Assembly (NCBI GenBank): GCA_041481445.1
Contig: JBGPBV010000030.1
Location: 1-57,196 of the forward strand
Direction: 5' to 3'
DNA: 57,196 bases
Source: AA29 sp041481445
GTDB taxonomy: Bacteria; Acidobacteriota; Vicinamibacteria; Fen-336
The stretch's first letter is position 1; every line of letters starts with the position of its first letter. Shown here piece by piece: positions 25,005-33,794 of this stretch. Made by a program: the position numbers and the translations under genes. The notes under the pieces were generated by a model. It saw only the letters and a program-made list of their open reading frames with translations. It had not been told where the DNA came from and did no database searches.

Positions 25005-26221
25005 GGTTGCCGTTCCAGCTCGCGGCGAATGGCGGCGGCCACGATCCGGTACCCTTCGGGGGTGTAGTGGCCGGGCGTGTCCCGCGTCACCATGAAGAGC
25101 GACTCTGGATCGCCCCGTTCGAGGAATGCCGCATCGACGTCGACCGATCGAATGCCGAGTCGCCGCACCGCGTCCAGGATCCGGCGGCGGCCCGGATCGG
25201 CGGTCCCGGGGCGGCCGTAGCGCTCCCAGGCCGGAAGGTACACGAAGACGACCCGCCGAGGACCGCCCATCTCCCGCCCGGCCCGCTCGAGGACCTGCTC
25301 CAGGTGCGCGTAGTCCTCCTCGCCGGGCGCGGGAGGGCGTTCGGAGGTCGCGTCGGGCGGCAGTGACGCCATGTCGTGCGATTGCCGCAGCCCGGCAAAG
25401 GCCGCGCGCACGAGCCGCCGGATATTCCTGAGCTTCAAGACCGACATCAGGTTGTCCAGCCGTGGCGGGGAGGGGGGCGCCTCCCTGGCGACGTACGCGC
25501 GCAGCGCCCCATCGACCTCGCGGGCCACCGCGTCGAGTCCCTGGCTGAAGCCGGGGTCGAGATACCGCCTGAGGATCGGGTCGGACATCTCCCGCCGAAG
25601 GTCGAGGAGATCGTTGCCCTCGTAGTACACCCAGAGCAGCACGCGTGGCGCCAGGGCGGGCCGGAACTCGACCACCCCGCCGAGCTCGGTGAGTGGTCCG
25701 TTTCCACCCATGCCGAGACTGACCGTGCGCGGCCACCGGCGGCGCAGCTGGCCGCCGATACCCTGTTCGGTGGTCACGCACTCGCCGTGCGTGAAGGAGT
25801 CGCCGACGAGGAGGAGGTCGATCGACGGTGTCCAGAGGCCGGGAGGATTGTTGAATCCCCTCTCGTCGCTCCGGTACACGACGATCTGGTTCCCCTCGTT
25901 GCAGAAGACGGTGGTCGCGTCGGCGATTCCGCCCAGCGGCAAAGCCGGCCGCCCGTCCAGGATCAGCTCGTGCGGCGCGCGAAAAAGGAACGGGTAGACG
26001 GCCGGATACGCGTCCACGCCGCGCGCGCGCAGCGCGCTGGTGACGTGCAGCTTGGTCAGGAACCCGTCGTGACGGATCCTTTCCGTCCCCAGGCGGGGAG
26101 TGAGCGCGACCTCCGCGCCATAGAGGGTGACCAGGACGGCCACCGCCGCCAGCGCGTACTCGCGCCAGCCGGCCGCGGGCGGGTCGGGGCGAGCGTCGGG
26201 GGAGCGCGCGATGGCGCTCAC
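25001..26221 (-). CDS. SGNH/GDSL-type hydrolase or O-acetyltransferase, membrane-anchored
   Basis: 406 residues from GTG 26221 (GTGA). One N-terminal hydrophobic segment (23-40, ALAAVAVLVTLYGAEVAL) suggests an inner-membrane anchor with a periplasmic catalytic domain. SGNH blocks are visible: GDSFTHGE (140-147, nucleophile Ser142), GMGGNGPL (Gly/Asn), YYEGNDLLDL (the G-N-D motif) and a C-terminal GHYTPEGY with the catalytic His. Proteins of this type in exopolysaccharide clusters add or remove acetyl groups. Coupling to the neighbouring hexapeptide acyltransferase fits a role in glycan acetylation. Confidence 0.75.
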   Translation of the reverse strand: MSAIARSPDARPDPPAAGWREYALAAVAVLVTLYGAEVALTPRLGTERIRHDGFLTKLHVTSALRARGVDAYPAVYPFLFRAPHELILDGRPALPLGGIADATTVFCNEGNQIVVYRSDERGFNNPPGLWTPSIDLLLVGDSFTHGECVTTEQGIGGQLRRRWPRTVSLGMGGNGPLTELGGVVEFRPALAPRVLLWVYYEGNDLLDLRREMSDPILRRYLDPGFSQGLDAVAREVDGALRAYVAREAPPSPPRLDNLMSVLKLRNIRRLVRAAFAGLRQSHDMASLPPDATSERPPAPGEEDYAHLEQVLERAGREMGGPRRVVFVYLPAWERYGRPGTADPGRRRILDAVRRLGIRSVDVDAAFLERGDPESLFMVTRDTPGHYTPEGYRIVAAAIRRELERQP

Positions 26222-26790
26222 CGGCGTCGCAGCACGCGAGCGGGGACTCCAGCCACTACGCTGCCGGCGGGGACATCCTCTCGCACCACGGCGCCCGCGC
26301 CCACCACCGCTCCCGAGCCGATGGTGACCCCCGGCAGAACGACGGCGCGGGCGCCGAGCCAGACGTCGTCTCCGATGGACACGGGCCGGCTCGTGCAGCC
26401 CTGCTCGTCGATGCGGGCGTGGGGGGCGATGTCGTGGGCGTGGTCGGTGATGAACACGCCGGGCGCAACAAGCACGTGCGCGCCCAGGGTGACGCGCTCG
26501 GAGGCGTCGATCTCCACCCCGCGGCCGAGAAAGGCGTACTCACCAACGACGACGCGGGCGGAGGGGGAGACGAGCTTGAACCAGACGTCGGCTTCGATCT
26601 GGGACCGGGTCCCGATCTCGACCCTCCACGGGTAATCGATCCTGACCCGCGCTGCGAACAGGCATTTCGGGCCCACCTTCGCCCCGAGCATGCCGTAGCC
26701 GATGGCTCGCAACCGCGCGCGTGCGATCCGGGCCTGAGAGACCAGGTCGTACCACGGCGGTGCGACCGGTGCCGGCGCCTCCGCCGGCAC
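26218..26790 (-). CDS. left-handed beta-helix acyltransferase (WbbJ/LacA-like)
   Basis: 190 residues from GTG 26790; a CTG at 26802 overlapping the upstream TGA (CTGA) is an alternative that adds four residues. Hexapeptide repeats run through the C-terminal 130 residues: VEIGTRSQIEADVWF, VVVGEYAFLGRGVEI, then FITDHAHDIAPHARI with the catalytic-type His, and SIGDDVWLGARAVVLPGVTI. It ends VVAGVPARVLRRR, a usual closing helix for sugar O-acetyltransferases. It probably acetylates a sugar in the cytoplasm with acetyl-CoA. Confidence 0.85.
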   Translation of the reverse strand: MPAEAPAPVAPPWYDLVSQARIARARLRAIGYGMLGAKVGPKCLFAARVRIDYPWRVEIGTRSQIEADVWFKLVSPSARVVVGEYAFLGRGVEIDASERVTLGAHVLVAPGVFITDHAHDIAPHARIDEQGCTSRPVSIGDDVWLGARAVVLPGVTIGSGAVVGAGAVVREDVPAGSVVAGVPARVLRRR

Positions 26791-26798
26791 TTCAACGC

Positions 26799-27983
26799 TC
26801 AGGGGAACTCTCCAGTCCGCCGCCGTCGGCGCTCGAGGAGATGACGGTAGAAGTGGACCGACTCTTGCGCGAACCTCTCCCAGGTGAGGTGCACCACTGC
26901 CTCTCGTGACGCGCGGCCCATCTCCATCACGCGGTCCGGCTCGCGGAGGAGGGCGCGCGCGGCCTGTTCGAACTCGCCGACGTCTCCCGGCGTCACCAGG
27001 CGGCCGGTCCGGCCGTCCTCGATGGCCAGGCGCGCCGCGCCCAGCCGCGAGCCCACCACGCACATGCCTCGACTCATGGCCTCCACGACGACCTTGCCGA
27101 AACCCTCGAACAGGGAAGGAAAGAGCAATATGCCATGGGCGTCGTACGCTGTCATCAGCTCCGCCTGCGACATGGGGCCACGCAGATGCACTCGTTTCCG
27201 CAGCTCCGGGCCCACCAGGCTCGCCGCCCCTTCCAGGTCGTCCGCCGGGAGCACGAGGGTCGCCGTGGCCGCCTCCTCGCCGGCCAGGAGGGACGCGAGG
27301 ACCGCGCGGAGGACGTGGACTCCCTTCCATATCCGAAGGGGGCCGATGAAGAGCAGTCGGCGCGATCGTTCGCCCGTGAATGCCGCCGGCGGCGCGGCCT
27401 GGTATTCCGGAGGCGGAGCCTGTGGGATCGCGGCCACGCGATCTGGCGGGACCCCGTACCGCTTCGTGATGAAGTCCTGGTCCTCCGGGCTGCTCACGAG
27501 CAGGCCGTCGGACCATCGGGCGGCCTGCTCGCTCGCCCGGCGGATAAGCGAGTCGATGGCCATCCCCGGCAGCCGGGTCGCCCATCGGCGGGCTCGAGTC
27601 CCCAGGCGGCCGTGCCAGAGATCGAGCGTCGCCAGCGCGTTCGCCTCGAAGCCGTGGCTGCGGGTGACGAAGACGCCCTCCAGGCGGCGTTCCTTGTGCG
27701 CACGGGCCGCCCGCTGCGCGAAGACCTGGTTGAACTGGTAGACGTCGTAGTGGCGCTCCGACGCGCGCAGCAGCAGGTCGTCGTAGCTGCGCGTCAGCTC
27801 GAACACGGAATGGAGGTTGGCGTGGCCGATCCGATGGGGGAAGGACGAGGCCCAGCAGGTGTCGACGTGGTGGCCTAGGCCGCGCAGGGCACGGGCACCC
27901 TGGTACTCGGACCCGGCCGCCCCCGAGTTCGGATCTTCGGGGACGTCGGCGGCGATGAGGATCCTCAATCCGCGATCGGCCAC
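26799..27983 (-). CDS. GT4 family glycosyltransferase
   Basis: 394 residues from GTG 27983, one base after the previous stop. N-terminal RILIAADVPEDPNSGAAGSE is a GT4 first strand and turn; the donor domain has LLFIGPLRIWKGVHVL and the E-x7-E motif in FEGFGKVVVEAMSRG. Cytoplasmic, retaining transfer is expected. It lies between a GT2 gene and the acyltransferase in the ABC-exporter end of the operon. Confidence 0.86.
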   Translation of the reverse strand: MADRGLRILIAADVPEDPNSGAAGSEYQGARALRGLGHHVDTCWASSFPHRIGHANLHSVFELTRSYDDLLLRASERHYDVYQFNQVFAQRAARAHKERRLEGVFVTRSHGFEANALATLDLWHGRLGTRARRWATRLPGMAIDSLIRRASEQAARWSDGLLVSSPEDQDFITKRYGVPPDRVAAIPQAPPPEYQAAPPAAFTGERSRRLLFIGPLRIWKGVHVLRAVLASLLAGEEAATATLVLPADDLEGAASLVGPELRKRVHLRGPMSQAELMTAYDAHGILLFPSLFEGFGKVVVEAMSRGMCVVGSRLGAARLAIEDGRTGRLVTPGDVGEFEQAARALLREPDRVMEMGRASREAVVHLTWERFAQESVHFYRHLLERRRRRTGEFP

Positions 27984-27984
27984 G

Positions 27985-28908
27985 CTAGCGGATCAAGAGG
28001 GAGCGGGCCAGGGCGGCCCAGATCCGCGGGCTCAAGGGCTGAGCGCGGAGCGCCTCCAGGAGATACGGGCGCGACCGGAGATCCCGCCTCTCCAGGAGAC
28101 AGCGTCCGACGAAGTATGCGACCGACCCGCGAGGCGCGACGGGGCCGGGCGGGGCGCCGGCCAGGCGCTCCGCCTCCGCGAGCAGGGGGGCCTCGTCCCT
28201 TCCGGCCCGGCGCGCCTCTCCGCAGGCGCGGGCCAGGCGGTCGAACTCCTGCTGTCGGGCCGGCCAGGCGGCGCCGATCGCAGCCGGATGCACGCGAAAC
28301 CGGTACAACACCGGCTCCAGATAGGCCAGAAGCCCGTGCTGGACGAGTCGGCGCCAAAGGTCGCTGTCCTGCGCGTACCGGAAGGCGGCCCGATACCCGC
28401 CGACCGCCTCGTAGAACTGGCGTCGGAACATCACGCTGCCGTGCACGGGCCCGTCCACGCCCCTCACCAGGTCTCGCGTGGCCTCGTCACTGTCCATCGT
28501 GCGCGCGGACGCGTAGAGGACCTCATCCTTCGGACCTATGCATTCGGTCGCGCAGGAGACGAGGGCCAGCCCCGGATCGCCGGCCAAGGCCGCCGCCTGG
28601 AGGCGAAAGCGGCCGGCCAGGGACACGTCGTCCGCGTCCTGGCGCGCGACGAGCGGCGCCTGCGACTCCGCGCAGCCGCGGATGAGGGCCCTGGTCAGGC
28701 CAGTGTTCTCCTGGGTGATCACCCGCAGCCGGGGATCGCCGACGGCGCGGGCCCGGAGGATCTCCGGCGTCTCGTCCGTGGACCCGTCGTCCACCACGAT
28801 CATCTCGAGGTCGACGTCTTCCTGGCTCAGTACGCTCTCGAGCGCCGCCTCCACGTAGCGGGCGCCGTTGTATACGCCCATCACGACCGAAACGTGTGGT
28901 GGCGTCAT
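27985..28908 (-). CDS. GT2 family glycosyltransferase
   Basis: 307 residues from ATG 28908 (ATGA overlap). VSVVMGVYNGARYVEAALES, MIVVDDGSTDETPEIL, LTRALIRGC and VARQDADDVSLAGR (D-x-D) are all in place. VHGSVMFRR and YAQDSDLWRRL complete the usual GT2 acceptor-side pattern. The C-terminal third is helical. Sits directly after a GT4 gene downstream of the ABC exporter genes and may build the glycan that exporter moves. Confidence 0.88.
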   Translation of the reverse strand: MTPPHVSVVMGVYNGARYVEAALESVLSQEDVDLEMIVVDDGSTDETPEILRARAVGDPRLRVITQENTGLTRALIRGCAESQAPLVARQDADDVSLAGRFRLQAAALAGDPGLALVSCATECIGPKDEVLYASARTMDSDEATRDLVRGVDGPVHGSVMFRRQFYEAVGGYRAAFRYAQDSDLWRRLVQHGLLAYLEPVLYRFRVHPAAIGAAWPARQQEFDRLARACGEARRAGRDEAPLLAEAERLAGAPPGPVAPRGSVAYFVGRCLLERRDLRSRPYLLEALRAQPLSPRIWAALARSLLIR

Positions 28909-30146
28909 CGAGGGGCCGCGGTTGCCGCGCCGGTCGGGGCCGGCGCGTTGCCGGAAACGAACTCCTCGAACCGGCGGTGACACTCTCGCGCGCTGAACTC
29001 GCCGACGGCGAGGCGGGCCAGCGCCGCCCGCGACCGTTCTTCGCCGGCCGCGTCCACCGCGAAGGCATCGAGAGCGGCGGCGATGCGCTCGGGATCCAAG
29101 TCGACACACAGTACGCCGATGGGATGCTGTTGGGCGAAGAGGGCCAGTGCCGACTGGCGAGGGGCGTGCACGAAAACCGGGCGGCCGGCCGCGATGTAGC
29201 TGCTGAGCTTCGCCGGGAACGAATACGACGAGAGATCCGCCAGCCGTTCCTCAAACGGCATTGGAAGATAGAGGAGGTCGGCCGAGCGCAGGACCTCGTC
29301 ACGAATGGCCTCCGGCTGGAAACCCAGATACTCGATCTGAACGGGCTCCGTCGACTCCATGCGCAGGAACGTGCTGAGCACGCGCACTCGCACCGGCCGG
29401 TCTCGCACACGCCACCGGCGCAGGGCCAGAGCGGCCAGCAAGGAACGCCATGCCGATGTCGCGTGGAGCGATCCCGCGAACGCGATCGTGTATTCGTCGC
29501 CGCGCCGCGCATCGCCCACCGGGTCTTCCGGGGACACCGGAGTTCGGACCACGATCGTGCGCGCCGCGTATCGAGCTTCCAGCACCCGCGCCATCGGCTC
29601 GGACACGACCGCGACACGCTCGGACCGTCGCATCGAGTCCGCGAACCGCGCTCCCAGCCTCGCCCGAGTGAGCCGATCCAATTGCGCATGCCTCAAGAGG
29701 TAGTCGGGCATGTCCCAGACCAGCGACAACAGCGGTTGGCCCAGGCGTTTGGCGACCGCGCTTCCCATCGCGAGGGTGGCCGGGCAATCGAGGACCATCC
29801 AGACCTTCCCGACGCCGTGATGCCGGCCCAGCTCGACCGCGTGGTCCACCGCCGCGGACACCTCGCGTTCGAACCGCCATCGCCGGTCCAGGACGGCGGC
29901 GATCCGACCCAGCACGCCCCCCGGGCGCCCTCCCCGCCCCTCTTCGGGCCGCGGGTGGAGGACGATCGGGTGGACGGTGGTCGAGCCCGATACGTGACGG
30001 TATCCGGGCGGTGTCAAGGCGAGGCAGACTACGCCGCCTTCCACGTAGCCAGCGGTCATCTCACGGAGAGCGATCTCGCCGACGTTCGCCGACCCGGGTG
30101 GGATACCCGAAACGAGCAGAACGCGGACCGGAGCCGTCGCAGTCAC
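28905..30146 (-). CDS. GT4-like glycosyltransferase
   Basis: 413 residues from GTG 30146. PVRVLLVSGIPPGSANVGE is a GT-B first strand; the C-terminal domain has YTIAFAGSLHATSAWRSLL, LLYLPMPFEERL and SYSFPAKLSSYIAAGRPVFV, the P-[AS]-K-L helix used in place of E-x7-E in WcaI-like and related GT4 subgroups. Starts one base after the stop of the truncated FkbM gene. Specificity unknown. Confidence 0.75.
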   Translation of the reverse strand: MTATAPVRVLLVSGIPPGSANVGEIALREMTAGYVEGGVVCLALTPPGYRHVSGSTTVHPIVLHPRPEEGRGGRPGGVLGRIAAVLDRRWRFEREVSAAVDHAVELGRHHGVGKVWMVLDCPATLAMGSAVAKRLGQPLLSLVWDMPDYLLRHAQLDRLTRARLGARFADSMRRSERVAVVSEPMARVLEARYAARTIVVRTPVSPEDPVGDARRGDEYTIAFAGSLHATSAWRSLLAALALRRWRVRDRPVRVRVLSTFLRMESTEPVQIEYLGFQPEAIRDEVLRSADLLYLPMPFEERLADLSSYSFPAKLSSYIAAGRPVFVHAPRQSALALFAQQHPIGVLCVDLDPERIAAALDAFAVDAAGEERSRAALARLAVGEFSARECHRRFEEFVSGNAPAPTGAATAAPR

Positions 30147-30147
30147 G

Positions 30148-30393
30148 CTACGGCCTCCGGTTCAATCGTTCACGCGCCTCCGGGCAGAGGTCATGGACCA
30201 TCATCGCGAACTGACCGACGTTGGCGCCAACGTCGATCACGGTTCGGATCGAGCGGCCGTGGATAAAGCTCCAGGCCTTCCGCCAGGCCTGGACCGCAGA
30301 CCGGCGCCGTTGCGCTTCGACCCTTCGCGCCAGCCGGACATCGAGTCCGGCGCGCCAGAGCAGGCCCTTGGCAATGGACCGCAGCATGGTCAT
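30148..30393 (-). pseudogene. truncated FkbM-family methyltransferase, N-terminal fragment
   Basis: 81 residues. MTMLRSIAKGLLWRAGLDVR and then IRTVIDVGANVGQFAMMVHD, the start and SAM motif I of FkbM methyltransferases, which normally run to about 230-280 residues. The frame stops after RERLNRRP, so the rest of the SAM-binding domain and the catalytic part are gone, and the next glycosyltransferase begins two bases later. The fragment cannot be a working methyltransferase alone; it looks like a deletion or recombination scar kept inside the operon. Confidence 0.7.
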
Positions 30394-30400
30394 TGCCCGG

Positions 30401-31669
30401 CTAACCCTCCGCCCTCGCCGCCGGGGGCGACTCCCAGCGGTAGTCCGCAGCCACGAGGTAGCGCTTCGTGGAGGGAGGGAGACCCGAGCCGTAGACATCC
30501 CGCTCGACCGTCGTCAGTGGACACAAGTGGTCCGCCCAGCAAAGGTAGTGGACGCCGGGCACCGCGATCCCGGCGCCAAGGGAATAGGTGCCGGCCGCGA
30601 ACGGCCATTGCGAGAAGACGCAATCGATCACGTGCTCGCCCGGCTCGATGACGAGATCGAAGGCGGAGTCCGGACGCGTCGAGCACAGCGCCACCACGAC
30701 ACCTTCGGGACTTTGCAACTGGAACACGATCGAGCCACTCCGCAGCCTCTCCTTCGCCCGGTAGTGAATGCGGATCCGCGCCCGGTCCCACGTGCGGAGC
30801 ACGGGTTGCGGGGCGCCTCCGGCGTCGAGGACCTGGATTCCGGTGATGGAAAAGTCCGACGTCTCTCCGTCCGACTCCCGAAAGATGAACCCGGGCGGGA
30901 GCGGTCCCTGTTGCAGGTCGGCGACGAGAGAGGATTCGTAGGCATCGCATACCGTCGCGCTCGGGCCGGCAAGGGCCAGGACCCCGTGATCGAACAGTAA
31001 CGCGCGATGGCACAGCCGCCGCACCGCCGCCAGATTGTGGCTCACGAAGATGACGGTGCGGCCCCCGGAGGCCATGTGGGACATGGTGCCGAGGCACTTC
31101 TGCTGGAAGGCGGCGTCGCCGACGGCCAGGACCTCGTCGACGGCGACGATGTCGGCCTCGAGGTGCGCGGCCACCGCGAAAGCCAGGCGGACGTACATTC
31201 CGCTGCTGTACCGCTTGACCGGAGTGTCCACGAACTTCTCGATTTCCGCGAAGGCTATGATCTCGTCGAACCTGGCGTGGATCTCCCGCCGGCTCATCCC
31301 GAGGATGGCGCCGTTGAGAAAGACGTTCTCGCGACCGGTGAGGTCGGGATGGAATCCGGTGCCCACTTCCAGCATGCTGGCCAGTCGGCCGCGGACGCGG
31401 ATGGTTCCGGCGGTGGGGGCGGTGATCCGCGTCAGCAGCCGGAGCACGGTCGACTTCCCGGCACCGTTCCGGCCGATCAGTCCGAGCACCTCGCCCGGGG
31501 CGACGTCGAAGCTCACGTCGCGCAGGGCCCACACGTAGTCGCGGTCGTCGTCCCCGCGGGGCGACGACCGGCGCGCGAGATGGCGCAGGTCGGCCCGGAG
31601 ACTACGCGCTCCCAGCTCCCCGAGGCGATATCGCTTCGAAACGCCCTCGGCGGAGATGGCGTTCGCCAT
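30401..31669 (-). CDS. wzt: polysaccharide ABC exporter, ATP-binding subunit with C-terminal carbohydrate-binding domain
   Basis: 422 residues. Walker A GRNGAGKST (66-74), a Q-loop region at LEVGTGFHPDLTGRENVFLN with the typical Wzt G-T-G-F-H-P pattern, signature YSSGM (154-158), Walker B IVAVDEVLAVGD (174-185), switch His in VSHN. Residues ~260-422 form a beta-rich domain (FSITGIQVLDAGG, ending YLVAADYRW) like the Wzt C-terminal domain that binds the finished glycan end. With the permease just upstream (3-base gap) it forms an exporter that carries undecaprenyl-linked polysaccharide across the inner membrane. Confidence 0.92.
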   Translation of the reverse strand: MANAISAEGVSKRYRLGELGARSLRADLRHLARRSSPRGDDDRDYVWALRDVSFDVAPGEVLGLIGRNGAGKSTVLRLLTRITAPTAGTIRVRGRLASMLEVGTGFHPDLTGRENVFLNGAILGMSRREIHARFDEIIAFAEIEKFVDTPVKRYSSGMYVRLAFAVAAHLEADIVAVDEVLAVGDAAFQQKCLGTMSHMASGGRTVIFVSHNLAAVRRLCHRALLFDHGVLALAGPSATVCDAYESSLVADLQQGPLPPGFIFRESDGETSDFSITGIQVLDAGGAPQPVLRTWDRARIRIHYRAKERLRSGSIVFQLQSPEGVVVALCSTRPDSAFDLVIEPGEHVIDCVFSQWPFAAGTYSLGAGIAVPGVHYLCWADHLCPLTTVERDVYGSGLPPSTKRYLVAADYRWESPPAARAEG

Positions 31670-31672
31670 TGC

Positions 31673-32530
31673 CTAGATTGTATCGACGAAGGTACGGCTG
31701 GCGCGCCCGAACAGGGCCAGCCCGACAGAGAGAACGAGTACGGTGGCGCAGGCGCTGTAGAGCAGCCAGCTACCGGTCACCGTGCCCGCACCAAGGGCCC
31801 CCCGGCGGAAGGCCTCGATCAGCGGGCTCATCGGGTTCAGCATCAGCCACCACCGGTGCTCCGGCGACAACAGCGACGCCGGATACACGACGGGCGTGGC
31901 ATACATCAAGAGGTTCGTTCCGAAGCTCACGACGTAGGTGAAGTCCTTGTAGCGCGTGGCCAGGGCGGCCACCAGGGCGCCGAGGCCCAGGCTGAGCCCT
32001 GCGGTCAGGACGAGCACGAGGGGCAACGCCAAGATCCAGTGGCTCAGGACGAAGCCACCATGACGGACCGCGTGCGTCACGCCCAGGGCGGCAAGCAGCA
32101 CGAGTTGCACGGCCGTCGCCATGAGGTTCGACCCCAGGGAGGCGATCGGCACGACGATCCGCGGGAAGTAGACCTTCGCCATCAGGGCACCGTTCGTGAT
32201 GAAGGTGTTCGAGACGTGGACGACGGTGCGGGCAAAGTACAGCCAGGGGATATAGCCGGCGAGGTAGAAGAGGAGCCGCGGCCGACCGTCGGTGGACAGC
32301 CCGGCGATGCCGCCAAACACGACCGAGAAGGCCGCCGTGGCGAGGAGCGGATTGATGAGGTGCCAGGCCGGACCGAGGAGCGTCTGCTTGTACTGCGCCG
32401 TGAAGTCACGATGGATGAGCAGCACCACCAGGTCCCGGTAGGCCCAGAGCTCGCGGAAGGAGAGGTCCGACGCGGAGTCGGCGCGGATGATCGTCTCGCG
32501 AGCGGCTTCGCCAGCGGGCGGGCGACTCAG
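31673..32530 (-). CDS. wzm: polysaccharide ABC exporter permease (ABC-2 type)
   Basis: 285 residues if begun at CTG 32530. That CTG overlaps the upstream TGA (CTGA) and no ATG, GTG or TTG occurs in frame until GTG 32428, which would remove FRELWAYRDLV, the conserved amphipathic N-terminus of Wzm/TagG permeases. Six hydrophobic segments follow, with RDFTAQYKQTLLGPAW and the NPMSPLIEAFR helix near the end. Partner of the ATP-binding subunit downstream. The start codon is the notable point; the function is well supported. Confidence 0.9.
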   Translation of the reverse strand: MSRPPAGEAARETIIRADSASDLSFRELWAYRDLVVLLIHRDFTAQYKQTLLGPAWHLINPLLATAAFSVVFGGIAGLSTDGRPRLLFYLAGYIPWLYFARTVVHVSNTFITNGALMAKVYFPRIVVPIASLGSNLMATAVQLVLLAALGVTHAVRHGGFVLSHWILALPLVLVLTAGLSLGLGALVAALATRYKDFTYVVSFGTNLLMYATPVVYPASLLSPEHRWWLMLNPMSPLIEAFRRGALGAGTVTGSWLLYSACATVLVLSVGLALFGRASRTFVDTI

Positions 32531-33501
32531 GGGCGTCCCTCCACCGCTAGCCCTCCCTCCGTCGGCCGGCGCATCGTGACGATCAGGTGGTCACGCAGAT
32601 GCGACGCGGTGATCATGGACGTCGAGTGGGCGAAGGCGCGCCAGGGCGGAAGCCGGCGAATCAGGCCGCGGAGGAGTCGCCAACGGCGCGGGCGTGCCGT
32701 CGAACCGAAGTAGAGGACGTTTACGGCCTCGCCCGGGCGCAGGTGCCAGCCACCCCGCTGATGCGGTATCCGGACCATGCGCTCCAGGGAGACGCCGGCC
32801 GTGGTCGCGAACCAGCGGAAGAAGCGGCGACTCGCCACGGAGACGTGCTGCGGGGTCTCCAGGTACCAGTGGGCGGTGTTCGCCCAGCGCCAGGTCCAGG
32901 CATCCATGTCGCCGGTGCTCACTACGACCACGCCACCCGGCCGGAGGGCCGAGAGGGCGGCGCGCAGCTCGCGGGCAGGATTGGGGACGTGCTCGAGAAC
33001 GTCGAAGAGGCAGACGGCATGGAACTCGTCCCCGTGAACGAGGGCGGGAAAGGCCGACCCCACGACCGCCACGCCGCGCGTCCTCGCCACCTCCGCCGCT
33101 CGCACCGAGGGTTCGAGGCCGAATGTCCGCCACGATCGGGGAAGTGAGCACAAGAACTGGCCATCATAGCAGCCGACATCGAGGATCGCCGGTGACGGAA
33201 CGGAGGAGAGCTCGCGAAGCAGGGCCTTCCTGGCCCAGTCCCAGGCCGCATTGAGGGAGGCTTGGTATTGCAGAGCGCCCTCCGGCAGCTCGCGGTACAT
33301 CGCCTCCAGCTGAGCGGAGTCGGGCATCGGGATCCTTTGCCCCAGCCCGCAGCCGCGGCACCGATAGAGCCTGCCCTCGAGAGGCCTCGGCCCGCCGGCG
33401 CGTTGGGCGACGTCCAGGGCACCGGCAGCGAAAGGACGGCACGGACCGAGGTCGGCCAGGTCCCGGGCACCGCAGGCGCGGCAGGTCGAGCCGCCATTCA
33501 T
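32527..33501 (-). CDS. class I SAM-dependent methyltransferase with N-terminal zinc-ribbon-like Cys pairs
   Basis: 324 residues from ATG 33501 (ATGA). N-terminal CRACG and CRGCG pairs, about 40 residues apart, form a probable zinc knuckle as in the Methyltransf_13/14-like sugar C-methyltransferases. SAM motif I is ILDVGCYDGQF, then FGLEPSVRAAEVA, CLFDVLEHVPNP and LRPGGVVVVSTGD. The following region (WYLETPQHVSVAS) carries the late His seen in this group. It may methylate a nucleotide sugar or the glycan end. Ends at the CTGA shared with the permease start. Confidence 0.82.
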   Translation of the reverse strand: MNGGSTCRACGARDLADLGPCRPFAAGALDVAQRAGGPRPLEGRLYRCRGCGLGQRIPMPDSAQLEAMYRELPEGALQYQASLNAAWDWARKALLRELSSVPSPAILDVGCYDGQFLCSLPRSWRTFGLEPSVRAAEVARTRGVAVVGSAFPALVHGDEFHAVCLFDVLEHVPNPARELRAALSALRPGGVVVVSTGDMDAWTWRWANTAHWYLETPQHVSVASRRFFRWFATTAGVSLERMVRIPHQRGGWHLRPGEAVNVLYFGSTARPRRWRLLRGLIRRLPPWRAFAHSTSMITASHLRDHLIVTMRRPTEGGLAVEGRP

Positions 33502-33794
33502 GCCCGCCGCCGTCCTCTGTCGCCGCCGCGGATCCAGGCGTGCGGGCTCGTGCGGCCCAGCCAGTTGCGGCCGATCAGGCGGATGTCGCGAAGCGCGAGA
33601 TCGCGGGCAATATAGCGACAGTCGTCGTGGTCGGGCTCGCGGGCGTGTCCCTGGAAGGCGGGCCTCTCGTACCAGTCCTCCACCTGGCTCCACTTCGCGC
33701 GCCCGAGGGGGACGGTGATCCTCTTCCGGAGGTTCACGCAGTTCGGTGTGCCCAGGATGAACGTTTCCTCGATTTGCCGCGCATCCAACCTCAT
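33498..33794 (-). CDS. short protein: C-terminal piece of a class I methyltransferase
   Basis: 98 residues, coupled on both sides (ATGA at 33794 and 33501). The segment ILGTPNCVNLRKRITVPLGR, followed by GHAREPD and YIARDLALRDIRLIGRNWLG, resembles the end of glycan-cluster SAM methyltransferases from the fifth strand (G-T-P-N) to the last helix. The SAM-binding half is missing, so it is either a 5'-truncated remnant or a small protein with a new role. The assignment is from memory of the family pattern. Confidence 0.5.
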   Translation of the reverse strand: MRLDARQIEETFILGTPNCVNLRKRITVPLGRAKWSQVEDWYERPAFQGHAREPDHDDCRYIARDLALRDIRLIGRNWLGRTSPHAWIRGGDRGRRRA

